Made by a program: the position numbers and the translations under genes. The notes beneath the pieces are model-generated. The model had not been told where the DNA came from. It searched no databases and worked only from the letters and a program-made list of their open reading frames with translations. This document shows positions 11,139-24,242 of a stretch of DNA of 64,000 nucleotides, piece by piece (positions within the stretch are counted from its first letter, which is position 1; each line of letters starts with the position of its first letter). The DNA comes from Luzula sylvatica (lineage: Eukaryota; Streptophyta; Magnoliopsida; Poales; Juncaceae), in contig OX326958.1 of assembly GCA_946800325.1 (NCBI GenBank), positions 65,142,366 through 65,206,365 of the forward strand, given 5' to 3'.

Positions 11139-11503
11139 AAAAATTAAATACTGGTCAACAAAATTGATTATTGCCATATAAAAATTAAATAGTAATAAAT
11201 AAGCAATTTATAATTTTTGACTTCCAAAAAATATATGTTTACCACCATATCGACTCATCAAAATAATATAAAAAAGTATGTTAAGAACAGTAAATAATTG
11301 AATTTCTTAGTTAACTCCTTGTAAGAAAATTTCCGAAAATATTTTAATTTTTCTGTTTATGGAATTGTACCAATTTTGAAATATTAAATAAATTTGATTA
11401 AAAATCGTAATTTCACACAAAAATATATCAAAACTACAAGGAGAAACAAAAAAAATTATTACCTGGAAATATCCAGATTTTTTCGCTTCTCTTTGCTTTG
11501 TGA
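11139..11503. repeat. Leader/promoter duplication, distal copy
   Basis: The second copy of the 10714-11055 block. It retains the splice-donor context (minus strand CCAG, GTAAT with GT at 11462-11461) and the TTTTTTCGCTTCTCT segment. Immediately beyond, 11500-11580 has a further small duplication around GAGACGTGTGATATT and ATTCTCATTATTTAAAAA. Confidence 0.85.
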
Positions 11504-11580
11504 GACGTGTGATATTCTCATTATTTAAAAAAGTATGTTATTCTCATTATTTAAAAAGCGAGACGTGTGATATTTATATT

Positions 11581-12441
11581 TTTATAGGTAACTTTAGTAA
11601 TTTCACATAGGTACACTTGTTCATTCGAGGGTACACTTGTCTACTGAAGATATCAATTGCTTTACACGTGTCACTCTCACAAATTATTTTGAAAAAAAAA
11701 TTTGAAATTTTATGTAAAAAACAAAAATTTGCAAGTATTAAATATTAAATATTAGTTTTGAATTATGGGATTTTTTTCAGGAAAAAATTAAATTAAAATT
11801 TTATTTGTTTTGAACATCAATTTTAACGTCTCAAAAAGAAATGTTATGATTGATATTTTTGATATTACGTTTGTTTTAGACATCAATTAGGACGTTCTAC
11901 TGAAAATGTGATAATTTGTTTTTTTGAAATTGTTAGACTTGACTTTTTTTATTTTTGAAATAACTAAAATATTGTGTTTGATTGTTTTGTTTTTTCAGAA
12001 AAACCATAAAAATTGAATATTTTGCTCATTTTAGAGATCAATTTGGATATTTTATTGAAACTTTTTGTTAATTTTTTTTTTAAGGTGTAAGATTTCATTT
12101 TTGTATTTCCGAAAGTTTAGTAAGAAATATTTTCTTTTTTATAGATGAAGTTTTTTTTAAAAAAATAAAAATTAAGTATTTTGTTCGTTTTAGATATTAG
12201 TTTTGACAATTTTTAGAAAAACATGATAATGTATCTTTATGAAAGTATTATATTTGCAACATCAATTTTATATTTGTTTTGAAAAAAATTATAAATATTT
12301 TTTTTTAATGTTTTATACTTAATTTTTTGCATTTGTGCGAATCTTTTTTAAAAAAAAAATAGATATTAAAAAATATACTCATAAACATTCTCCAATAATT
12401 CTTTCGTAGGTACAAAATTTCCTTATTATTTAGGAAAATGT
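11581..12441. other. AT-rich intergenic DNA, no gene seen
   Basis: The sequence consists of loosely repeated T-rich phrases (TTTTGAAATT, ATCAATTTTGA) resembling a decayed tandem array, with no conserved unit that I can define. No gene is seen. Confidence 0.45.
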
Positions 12442-12654
12442 TGTACCTCCCCCTTGCCCTCCCCCCACCTCTTGATGTGTTGGCGGAAGAATTAACACCA
12501 TCCAATTTAACATCTTAATTATGATCAAACATTTTAATTTATAGTTAAACATATTAATTATGAAATTAAATCATAAATTAAGATGTTAAACGGGATGGTG
12601 TTAAGTCTTCCGTCAACACATCAAGAGATGGGGGGAGTGCAATGGGGAGGTGCA
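12442..12654. mobile_element. Hairpin MITE (213 bp) upstream of SRP54
   Basis: Two arms of about 95 bp are near-perfect inverted repeats. The left arm runs from TGTACCTCCCCCTTGC through CACCTCTTGATGTGTTGGCGG. The right arm ends with the complement of TGCACCTCCCC after ATCAAGAGATGGGGGGAG. The loop is about 25 bp of AT-rich DNA. The transcript would fold into a long hairpin. No clear TSD is seen, so the superfamily is not assigned. Confidence 0.8.
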
Positions 12655-12795
12655 TCGTCACTCATTTATTTATGGACTAATTAATTATGGTGCCATTCAT
12701 TTCATAACAAATACCATATTCGCGGAGTATCGCGAGTGTTCTATTGGTATTTACTATTCCCTCATCGACGACTCCGTTACTCAAAATCCGAACAT

Positions 12796-12806
12796 GTATA
12801 TATACG
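12796..12806 (+). promoter_or_regulatory. Candidate TATA box of the SRP54 gene
   Basis: GTATATATAC lies about 120 bp upstream of the ATG at 12923. It is followed by a C-rich then purine-rich stretch (CCCCCCCAGAAAGAAAG) typical of a plant 5'UTR. A start site near 12830 would give a leader of about 90 nt. This is inferred from spacing only. Confidence 0.45.
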
Positions 12807-12922
12807 CAAATATTCCAATTCGAAATCCCCCCCAGAAAGAAAGAAAAAGAGAAAGATCAGCAAAGCTCGAACAACCCTAATTTCCGTAAGTACGAGTCAA
12901 GGAAGAAGGAAGGTCGGCAATC

Positions 12923-15011
<2,089 letters not shown>

Positions 15012-15995
15012 ATTTGGAGTTGCAGAGTCTCCAGAGTTTACATATATTAAGATTTTTTAATATAATATAATAAATTATATTGTTTTTATAGAAAAAAACT
15101 AAATTATACGATAATAAAATACACTTAACTATATTTTCTCTACTCCGAGAATTTTCTCTACTCGTAATCCACTTAACTATATTTCTCGGTGAATAATGCA
15201 AAGTCTTAAGTCAATGCGTTGATTTTCACGAAGATGAAACCTAATTTCTCTTTAAGTTCCTCTTCTATTCACTTTTTTAGAGTTAAAATATGTAAAAAAA
15301 AAAGATTAGAAAATATTGGAGAACTTAAGAGAATTATATGTGGATTAAATGAATAAGCGTAAGTGAGATAATACCATTCATAAAACGACTATGCAGCCAC
15401 TGATCTTGTCAATTTGATTATGTATATCTCATATACGTAGATATAAACATTTCTTAGTTATATAGTATAATTTGAACTATATAGTATAAACATTTCTTAG
15501 TTATAAATATAATTCATCAAGAACCCCAAGAGACCTATTTCCCAAATCTCATCTTAGTTAAAACATATCTTGCGTTATGATCCGGATAATATTTAATGAT
15601 TATTTGTTTCTTTTTTTTATTGAGATCAAAGTACATGAGAAAGTTGAATGAGAATATTGTGATATGTGACCAAAACAAGGCCCAAAAATTTGTTTCTTAC
15701 CAATTTACCATAATGCCAGTTTTTTGTTTGATTTATTAGCCCGTAGGCAACCATAATGCCAGTTAATCCATCATTTTTTCTTGTTTTTCTGATTTGAATC
15801 GTGCAGGATTGGTGAATGGTGAAAAGCATATTCCATTGCAAATTAATAATTTCACAATAAATTTTTGGGCCTTGTTTTGGAACAACAATAGATTCGTGGC
15901 CACAAATAAATTTTATTGTAAGGCCTTGATCCTTTCAAAACATTCGAGTATTTTGAAATATCTATTTTATAATTACAATCATCGAAGTATTTATT
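15012..15995. other. Intergenic DNA downstream of SRP54
   Basis: AT-rich, with local direct repeats (TATAGTATAA..TTTCTTAGTTATA near 15455-15510; CATAATGCCAGTT twice near 15710-15765). No gene is seen. Confidence 0.45.
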
Positions 15996-17946
15996 GGGCA
16001 TGTTTGATTTGATGTATTTTGAGATACATGGATATATGAAATACATGGATTTGATTGTACATGTATTCTACAATCCACCCTAGTTGTTTGATTAGATGAA
16101 TTGTAATATCATGTATACAAAAATCCATTGTTTGATTTTTTTTTCCTTTGAAATCCATGATTTAAGAGTAAGTTATGAAATGATAAAATTAATCCATAAT
16201 TTATAAAACATATCGTTCAAATGACATTATAAAATTTCAATATTCGAAATAACAAAATACAAATTAAATATATCAAAAATTAAACTAAAATTTAACTTGC
16301 ATAATTACCATAAATAAAAATAATTATCGCAAAGAAGATTCAACTTGCGCTTTTACCACAAAAAATATTTAACTTGCATAAATATCATAAATGAAAATCC
16401 ATACCTCACAATGCTTAACGATCTGAAATTACTAACAAATAACAAAAATTGAACAAAAAAACTCAGTAATGAATAGAAATTACAAAACAAATAACAAAAA
16501 TCGAACCAAAAAACTCAATAAAGAATAGAAATTACAAAAATTGAAGAAACAAAGAACGCAACCTGATATTACGGAGTCAGCACATCCTCTCATTGATCAT
16601 CAACAAAGAAGAAAAGCCACAGGCGACATCTAGTTTTTGGTCATTTCACTGGCAATTAGGGTTTGCACGTTGGATTTCCTTTGAGCTAACAAAGAAGAAA
16701 AGCCAGGCACCGACGTAGTCAGCACATCCTCTTACGACTCCGTTGCAGGATTTGCCAACGACGGGCACACCTTCTTCTTTTTCCTCTTTCGCCTAGGTAT
16801 TGGCCGTCTGTCGCGAGCGAGCTTCTGTAGCGGCGAGAATGAGAAGAGGGCGGGAGCAGCGGGTGCGGGGTTATATGCTCAATCGAACGTCACAGATTAG
16901 ATCGAAGGAAAGATCGAAGAGCGAAGAGCGAAGAACGAAGCCAATAGAAGACGACGTGGAAGCACGATATTACGGCCCATTGTTCTCGATTAGGACTGTT
17001 AATAATGTCTCGTAGCTGCAGAATAGAAAATGGGAAAAGAACAAACACTGTAATCGGTCATTTGTAATCATCAATTTACTGAATAAAAAATACTTTCATC
17101 TAGTTTATATTTAGCTAATAATAAAGATTAAAATCTAAATGATTTAGTCAATTGGTACTATATTTGCTCGATTAAAACCCTGCAGAAACTGAACGAATCA
17201 ATTGAATGAATCAATTTAGGTACTACATGTTATGATTCATCCAATTGATTTAACCAAAGGCTCCATCATTTAACTAATTTGTGCGATTTGTGAGCAAAGA
17301 ATAGAGAATAGCAAATTTCGTGAAAAACCCTAAATTAAATCGATTCTGTGGTCTAAATTAAACCGAGGCATAACATCCATCAATCATTTTGATTGAAAAA
17401 CTCTAAACCGTAAATTCATAACAACGAAAAAGGGGGATTTACCTCGTTTTTGAATCTCTTTTGCTTTCGGCGAAGTTTCAGGGCAGTAGCAGCGAAGGAG
17501 CGAGATCGGAAAGGCAAATTGTCGCAGCTGAGCATGGCCACGGCGAGCATTTGTAGTCGCGAGCACGATGTGGAGCAACACCCACGGCGACGGTTTCCTC
17601 TTTCTATTTTGGCTAGGTTGCTGCGATGAAATGGCCTCTCACTCGCGGAGTTGTGCTGCGAACCGAGAGCGAGAGAGAGAGAGATCCTTTAGCGAGTAAA
17701 ACATTTACCAGTTCGCTTCCGTCGTTTATCGAGTGGAGAGAAGAAATACATGGCGCCAAGGGAAGGGATGGAATACAGGAAGAAAGCTCGTCATGTATTT
17801 TGTTATCCAGTTTCTTTTCCTGGATGACAAAGTACAGGGAGAGTGGCTCTCAAATACAGGACGTGATGAAATCAAACAACGGATTTGCTTCTAAATCCCG
17901 GATTTGGGACTACAATCCCTCTAAATCCTCCAAATCAAACATGCCC
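15996..17946. mobile_element. Probable non-autonomous Harbinger-like DNA transposon (1.95 kb)
   Basis: The ends are perfect 16-bp inverted repeats GGGCATGTTTGATTTG (15996-16011 and 17931-17946). Both are flanked by ATT, compatible with a 3-bp TSD. Subterminal TTTGATT and TACAATCC motifs recur in inverted sense. GGGCxTGTTTG termini are typical of PIF/Harbinger and Tourist elements. The GC-richer interior (16560-17020 and 17440-17860) has short open frames but no transposase motif that I recognise. One piece is duplicated inside (AGTCAGCACATCCTCT and ACAAAGAAGAAAAGCCA each twice). The interior may be captured host sequence. Confidence 0.6.
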
Positions 17947-18735
17947 ATTAATGATGAGCATCCACGTTCAAATTGTATAGCTCGTTGCATCTTAATAAAA
18001 TATTTTTAGATAAAATTGTTAAAAAATAAATGAATTTAATTAAAAAAAGTAATTCATGGAAGATTACAATAATTAAAATTATTTTGGGTTATTAAAATAA
18101 ACAAAAAAATCTCTCCTATTTAAATAGAGATGTTATAATTTGTTGGAAATACTCGTTTTCAAATACTTTATTAATTATTGTATACATTTTTATTTGAGAT
18201 ATTTAATATGAATATTTGTTATTTTAAAATTATTTTTTTATTACATATTTATACTTAATTATTATATGTGTTACAAATTACAACATTCGTTATACCTCCA
18301 GTTATAGCGCACGCTAAGCGTGATCGTTACAAAAAATAATCACCACCTTACAGCGTTACCGACCACTAATAAAAAAAATTACGGACTCCCACAAAGTATC
18401 ACCTATACTATACCCTGTAAAATATGAAATTCGATGGATACGTTTATAAAATATAGGTAATATCATGTATACCCTAAAAGGCTAAAAATAAAATGATGTA
18501 CACTTTTTGTTTACCTCATATTTAACATTTAACATGTCTTTTATTTGTACATTATTAACTGGTTTTGTATGGTTTTCATGATATTTCACAGGTAAATATT
18601 ATATTTAATGTTTCGTTGGATTACCCGTGAGAAATTTCGATTTTTTTGTTTATATATCAGCCAATAAAGATTATTTGATTTATTATCTAGAGAATCAAAT
18701 AAAATGCAGGGAAACATGAAGGCACCTACTTTTTC
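17947..18735. other. AT-rich intergenic DNA, no gene seen
   Basis: No supported coding frame. There is one less AT-rich patch near 18290-18400 (ATAGCGCACGCTAAGCGTGAT) without an identifiable function. Confidence 0.45.
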
Positions 18736-18743
18736 TCCATAAT

Positions 18744-19371
18744 TAGGGGTGTCAACGGTTCGGATCCGGTTCGGATAGTGGTCATACCAGATCCATATCC
18801 ATATTGTCGGATCCGGATACGGTTCGGACAATAAACGGATACGGATACGGTTCGGACAATAAACGGATACGGATACGGTTCGGATATTGTCGGATACGGA
18901 TACGGATATGGTTCTGTTTCGGATATTAAAACGGATATTATGTTATCATAGCGTTACTTACTTTTTAGCTATAAATATATATAATTTGTGACATGAACGA
19001 TAAATATGATTATATTTAAACATAATTTTACGATTGTGAGTTAAATCATTTACAAATCATTAATTTGTATATGATTTTTCAACTAATATCAAATATAATA
19101 CATAAAAATAATATATAATATGAGTATCCGGATCTGATTTCGGATACTCGAATCTAGTTTCGAGTATCCGGATCCTAAAAATACCCGGATCCGGAACACG
19201 GATCCGGTTCCTGCACCAAAACCGAATATCGAATCCGGTTCCGGATCTTAAAATTAGCAACCAGATCCATATCCGGATCCACTCGGATTCGGATATTTTT
19301 TTCGAATCCGGATATTTTTTCGGATACGGTTCGGGTTGGTTCGGGCAATATCCACACCATTGACATCCCTA
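18744..19371. mobile_element. hAT-type element, CGGATA-rich family, copy 1 (628 bp)
   Basis: The terminal 15 bp are TAGGGGTGTCAACGG on the left and the complement of TAGGGATGTCAATGG on the right. The flanks are identical 8-bp TSDs TCCATAAT (18736-18743 and 19372-19379). Both subterminal regions are dense with CGGATAC/GGTTCGGATA motifs on opposite strands, which may be transposase-binding repeats. The middle is AT-rich. There is no transposase frame. Confidence 0.9.
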
Positions 19372-19379
19372 TCCATAAT

Positions 19380-19890
19380 TGAAATTCCTGCCTCATATAA
19401 GGGGTAAATCATGCAATGTGCCTTGTCATACACGCAAGATTCAAAATCTTACATTCATTATATATGACCCACATTTCAATAGTTAGGTCACAGCCCTCAC
19501 GTGTCTTGAGTATTTTTTTTTTCTCTGAAAAACCTTCATCTCTTTATTATTTTCAATAAGTTACTTTTTTTATTTATAAATTTAGTATTTTGTCGTAAAT
19601 AATGGGGGGAATTTGTTTTCCTTCTCTTTGTTTATTAAAGGGTCCTTTTATGCAAAAACATCATCGCCGGTGGCCGGAGACGGATCCGGGGACGAGAGGG
19701 AGGCCTGCCCCCCTCCTATAAAATCGAAACCGGAAAAATATCTATTGAAAAATATAATTTTATTTGTTCGAAAAATAATAATTATAATATATTTTTTTAT
19801 TTTCCACAAAGAGTTGAGTAATTTAGTGATAAAATTCATGCTTACGAGTTAGAGAGGTCTCAAATTTGAATCTCTAATAAATTAATAATA

Positions 19891-19925
<35 letters not shown>

Positions 19926-20930
19926 TTCGGCCCTTCCTAAAATCATCCTAACTCCGTCCTTGCCTAAATTTTTTTGAGGGAACAGACAATAAAATTTACT
20001 TTATTATACTAATAAAATACACTTAATCACTCGTTATAAACAAAAAATTATATTTTCTAGCATTTTATAATTCGGACATCCAAACAAACTGTGGAATTAC
20101 TAATTCCAAAACTTTTTACTCCTCCACCTTATAATCCAATTCCACTCTACTAATTCCAAATTTTTTTACTTGGAGTCTTTTGTTAGAACTTTTTAATGCA
20201 TGCCAAATGATTTTCTTTTTCTTTTTCGGTATGCCATTTTCAACGGTGATAAATGATAATACTAAGTTTACTTTTATTGTAAATATAGAAAGAATAGGGT
20301 TTATAACAAAAAGACTCCAAGTATTTCGTCCCATTTGAACTGCATTCTTTTTTCCAATGTGGGCCATGCATGTTTGGAAAATATGGAACATTGTTAGTGT
20401 TAGGATTGAGCAAGTTATCAGAAATTCACTGTGTTGAAACTTCTATAATGTATTTTGTAGAGATTAAAGAGACTATCTAACAAAAAGTCAGAGACTTTTA
20501 TTTTTCAAATATTCAAAAATTGTTAGCTGGAAGTTTTGATAATAAATTAATAAGGCCAGTAAAGTAATAATTAGTGCTTTACAAGTACAAAGGCCAACAA
20601 AATTGTTGGAAACCCTAATTGCATGTGTTTTAAGTAGGTTAGCAATTGATTTGGTCATCAAATTAGGCCAATTAATTTTATAGAGTGATTTATGCTTAAT
20701 TGATCATGATAACTTTAATATGAGACCAAATAATATAATAATAAATTTCAAAGTTATATGAACCGGTACCGAATTGTTGAGATAATACCGGCAAAGATTG
20801 CTTGGTCTAAGAATCACCATCTTCTTCTTTGCATGCAAGTGAAGCTACAGTCCCTGGTCCCAATTAACTTGCTTCTGTCCCTCCCCTCTCCATTTCATAC
20901 TACAGAACATCTCCATTTCACACAATTAAG
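19380..20930. other. Intergenic DNA with a degenerate SINE-like piece
   Basis: No gene is supported. Around 19815-19875 the phrase TTTAGTGATAAAATTCATG followed by GGTCTCAAATTTGAATCTC resembles tRNA-type A and B boxes. It is followed by a run of about 24 T (from 19898) and a segment like common hAT/SINE ends (near 19925-19965). This is weak evidence for a decayed retroposon. 20100-20400 repeats the phrase CTACTAATTCCAAA. Confidence 0.35.
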
Positions 20931-22327
20931 TTGAATTTTACTATTTAAAAAATATTGAATGGATGTCTCCAGTTTGAGAATTGGAGATGATATGAATAAA
21001 CATGAGTCTCTCACACATCATACATTCACATGCCCCCATGGAAGAAACAAGCCCAAATGAGGTGAACAAAGATCATTCTTATCCCCTCCAACTAATACTT
21101 TTCCTTTCATTGATTTTATTTGGTGAGCAATGTGTACAAGTATATATTTTGAATTTTCTTAGTACCAACCTATGCTACTTTATCCAATTATAGCTTCATG
21201 GATTACAAATTTAAAATTCACAATATTAACACAAATCATTATTTTTTTCCTCAGTTTTGATTAGATTATGATATACGATAAAATTTAACCAGTATTTAAC
21301 GATAATTTTTTATGATCGTAGTTTCTCTATAGACATGTACGTGTTCATTATTTTACAATCAATTTTCATAATTTTTAGAATGTCGCGTGTGTTAATGTTA
21401 TATTAACGACGTGAACTATTATGGTTCACTGGTTTCATGTTTCACGAAGTATATTGAATTGTTTTTCATTTCAGATTAATTTACATGATCAAATATGAAT
21501 AAAAATGAGAAATGAAAAATTTATATATGATTTACTAATAAATTAATATATGATAGTATGTTTAGAACTTTTACAAAAAAATCATCAAATATATCTGCAT
21601 GAATGCTCTCAATTTTGAAATCCATATTAGCACGGTTTCTATATAATTTTCTCTAATTTAAATTTAATGTGTAAGAAAATACAATGCAAAAAAACTTATA
21701 ATTTGCATAACTAAATAATAATAATAATAATTATTATTATTATTAAAAAGCACAAGTATAAACATTATATAGGATACTAAATATGTCATAGTCTTATTTT
21801 TGTTCATACAACTTTAATATTAAAATTTTCAAAAACTCGTAGAAATAAAAAAGAATAGTTTATCTATCAAAATATAAATAACTTCTTAAACTTGTAAACA
21901 TATATGAATGTGATTACTATTTTTCAAGTTGTAAATTTAAAACATCAAATGAAGTTCAATAAATTTTAACAAAAAATTTCTTAATTAAATTTCTCTATTA
22001 TGTTTTAATTATATTCATTATTAAATGTAATATTGTGTATAATTTTCATTTTTTTTTTATCAATAAAATTTTTATTAGTATTGTATAATTAATGTTATAC
22101 AGTTTTAACATATGTCATATGTTTTATTGTTATTTTTTTTCATAAAATTGTGAAATACCTAATATATTATTATCCCATGACACTTATAGATGTCCTACTA
22201 TGTGTTAAAATAAATCATATATTATCGTAACATAAAATAATTAGAAAATATATAAATGATTATACATAAATAAGTTCTAACAATATTACGAGATTAATAT
22301 AATATGAAACAATTTCATTTTGAAATT

Positions 22328-22359
<32 letters not shown>

Positions 22360-22800
22360 AAAATACTATATCGTGTTAAAATGAAAAGTATAATTATCAT
22401 TTTCGTCGTATGTGCACAAATATTATCCTACTATGCATTACTTATTTTTTTCATGAACATGATAAATCAATATGTTTTTATCAATAAATAAAATAATGCA
22501 CATAAATAAGTTCTCTTATGATTTCCCAACATTTTTTTTCTTTTATTTCGATAAAGATATACTTAACAGTCAAAAGAAGCAAAGTTATCACATGGGTGTT
22601 TGTTTACTAAACAACCAACAAACCATGTTAACCAATCTTTACTCCATATTTATAAACTGCCACATAAATTCTTCAAAAAAATAAATAAACATCATTATTA
22701 CTATTTATTTCGCACAATTTTTTAATTATTTTTTTCAAAAGAATTTCTGTAAAATCAACATTAATTAATATTAATATATTAAATAAATAACAATGCAAGG
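20931..22800. other. AT-rich intergenic DNA with simple repeats
   Basis: No gene is seen. Simple repeats: AATAATAATAATTATTATTATT palindrome-like (21716-21746) and (ATT)n at about 22330-22358. Confidence 0.45.
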
Positions 22801-22837
22801 AGAAAGGACATACATACATGCATGCCAACTATTGTCG

Positions 22838-23877
22838 TGACACGTGTCAAGAGGCAGTTGAGAACAGTACACGTGTCATAAATACAAGGGGCCTGGCCGT
22901 AACTTTGTCGTGACTCGCCCTTGTTTGTTACGGTTCACGTGGTCAGTTCGGTTCCGTGTATGCAAAGCCAAAACTCCCGGATCCGGATCTTCACTCTCTT
23001 ATCGGATCGAACACCCACTCCCCGAAATTCGCATCCGATAGTAAGTGTACGTACGGACGGATGCATAACTTGTTCGTAAATATTCATATAAGCCCCTGTC
23101 GAATTATTTAATTAAATAAGTAATTTAGTTATATTCGAGGGGGTAAGAGGAAGAATGGGATGCTTACCTTAGCCGAAGCCGTATATTGTTTGTCTTCATT
23201 AATACGTGGGGGGAGATGATTGGAGGCGAGAGATTGTGTTGTCTCTTCAAAATCTAAGATTCATACTCCTTTTAATTATTTGAGTGGTAAATATTCAATA
23301 TTTGAAAGGGATTTTTATTCGATATTTTGTTGGAATTTTCGGAACTGGTCGCATGTTATGTAGCGTGTTATCAAATATTTCCCAATTTTTTTTTTTTAAT
23401 TTTCATATCATTATCATACAGATATTATTTTATTTATTATTTAATTTGCAATCACAAAAAAAATAATTAAAAATAATTATTATGGATAATTATTTGGGTA
23501 CAAAGTTTGGACGGAGAAGGGAAGATGAGAAGGGATAAGATAAGAAATTCTACGAATGCACGAGGAATCAGTGCGTGGAGATATGCTACGGGGAAGAGAA
23601 AAAGGTACCACAAACTTTGAAATAAATGAAAGTTTAATAACGTAATCTTTATGGAGAAACTGAAGAGTTTGAATGTTTGAAGTCTGTATTTATCAAAAGG
23701 CGGGGAGAGAGGGGTATCTTTATTCCAGCTTAACCCCAACGCAAAGTTTTATTTAACAAGGGCCACCACGTGTACCTGTGAAACCTAAAAGAACACAAAG
23801 AACATTGGGCTCTTCTTACTTCCACAACCCCACAAAATAATTAAATTATATTATATTTTTCCTTTTTTAAACTTTTT

Positions 23878-23916
<39 letters not shown>

Positions 23917-23958
23917 ATTCACAACTATGCCATCATTTATTTTCCCCGTATCACGTGA
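22838..23958. promoter_or_regulatory. Cluster of ACGT-core (G-box/ABRE) motifs without an evident gene
   Basis: ACGT-core motifs occur at 22838-22849 (perfect palindrome TGACACGTGTCA), 22869-22876 (ACACGTGT), 22936-22942 (CACGTGG), 23766-23772 (CCACGTG) and 23951-23958 (TCACGTGA). The 22830-23060 stretch is the least AT-rich part of the 19.4-24.2 kb gap and looks like a stress or light-responsive plant promoter. The only neighbouring gene has its 3' end at 24243. Either a short or non-coding transcript starts here or this is a relic. No coding frame is visible. Confidence 0.4.
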
Positions 23959-24186
23959 TGATTGCGCAGTGAATAGTCCATATTGAAAATTTAGCCCCTA
24001 ACATTTATTAGGTTTCTATCTGTTTCTATCAAATCAAATATATATTTCTCCTACTTTTCCAAAATACCAATTCTTAAAAAGTTAACAAAAATAATTTGCA
24101 TTTCTTTCATAAAGATATTTTCTTTTCTTTTCTTGTTATTACCATTTAGCCAAAACATACATCCAACCAAAAAAATTCAACCCTCC

Positions 24187-24187
<1 letters not shown>

Positions 24188-24217
<30 letters not shown>
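24188..24217. repeat. Poly(A) run of 30
   Basis: An uninterrupted A tract just beyond the 3' end of the minus-strand F-box gene. Confidence 0.9.
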
Positions 24218-24220
<3 letters not shown>

Positions 24221-24242
24221 ATCTTCCAAACTAAACAAAACG

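Noticed and set aside
20815..20900. Possible microRNA-like stem (GAAGC...GCTTC) in a mixed-composition patch
   Set aside because: Pairing is short and interrupted, and no known mature microRNA sequence was recognised.
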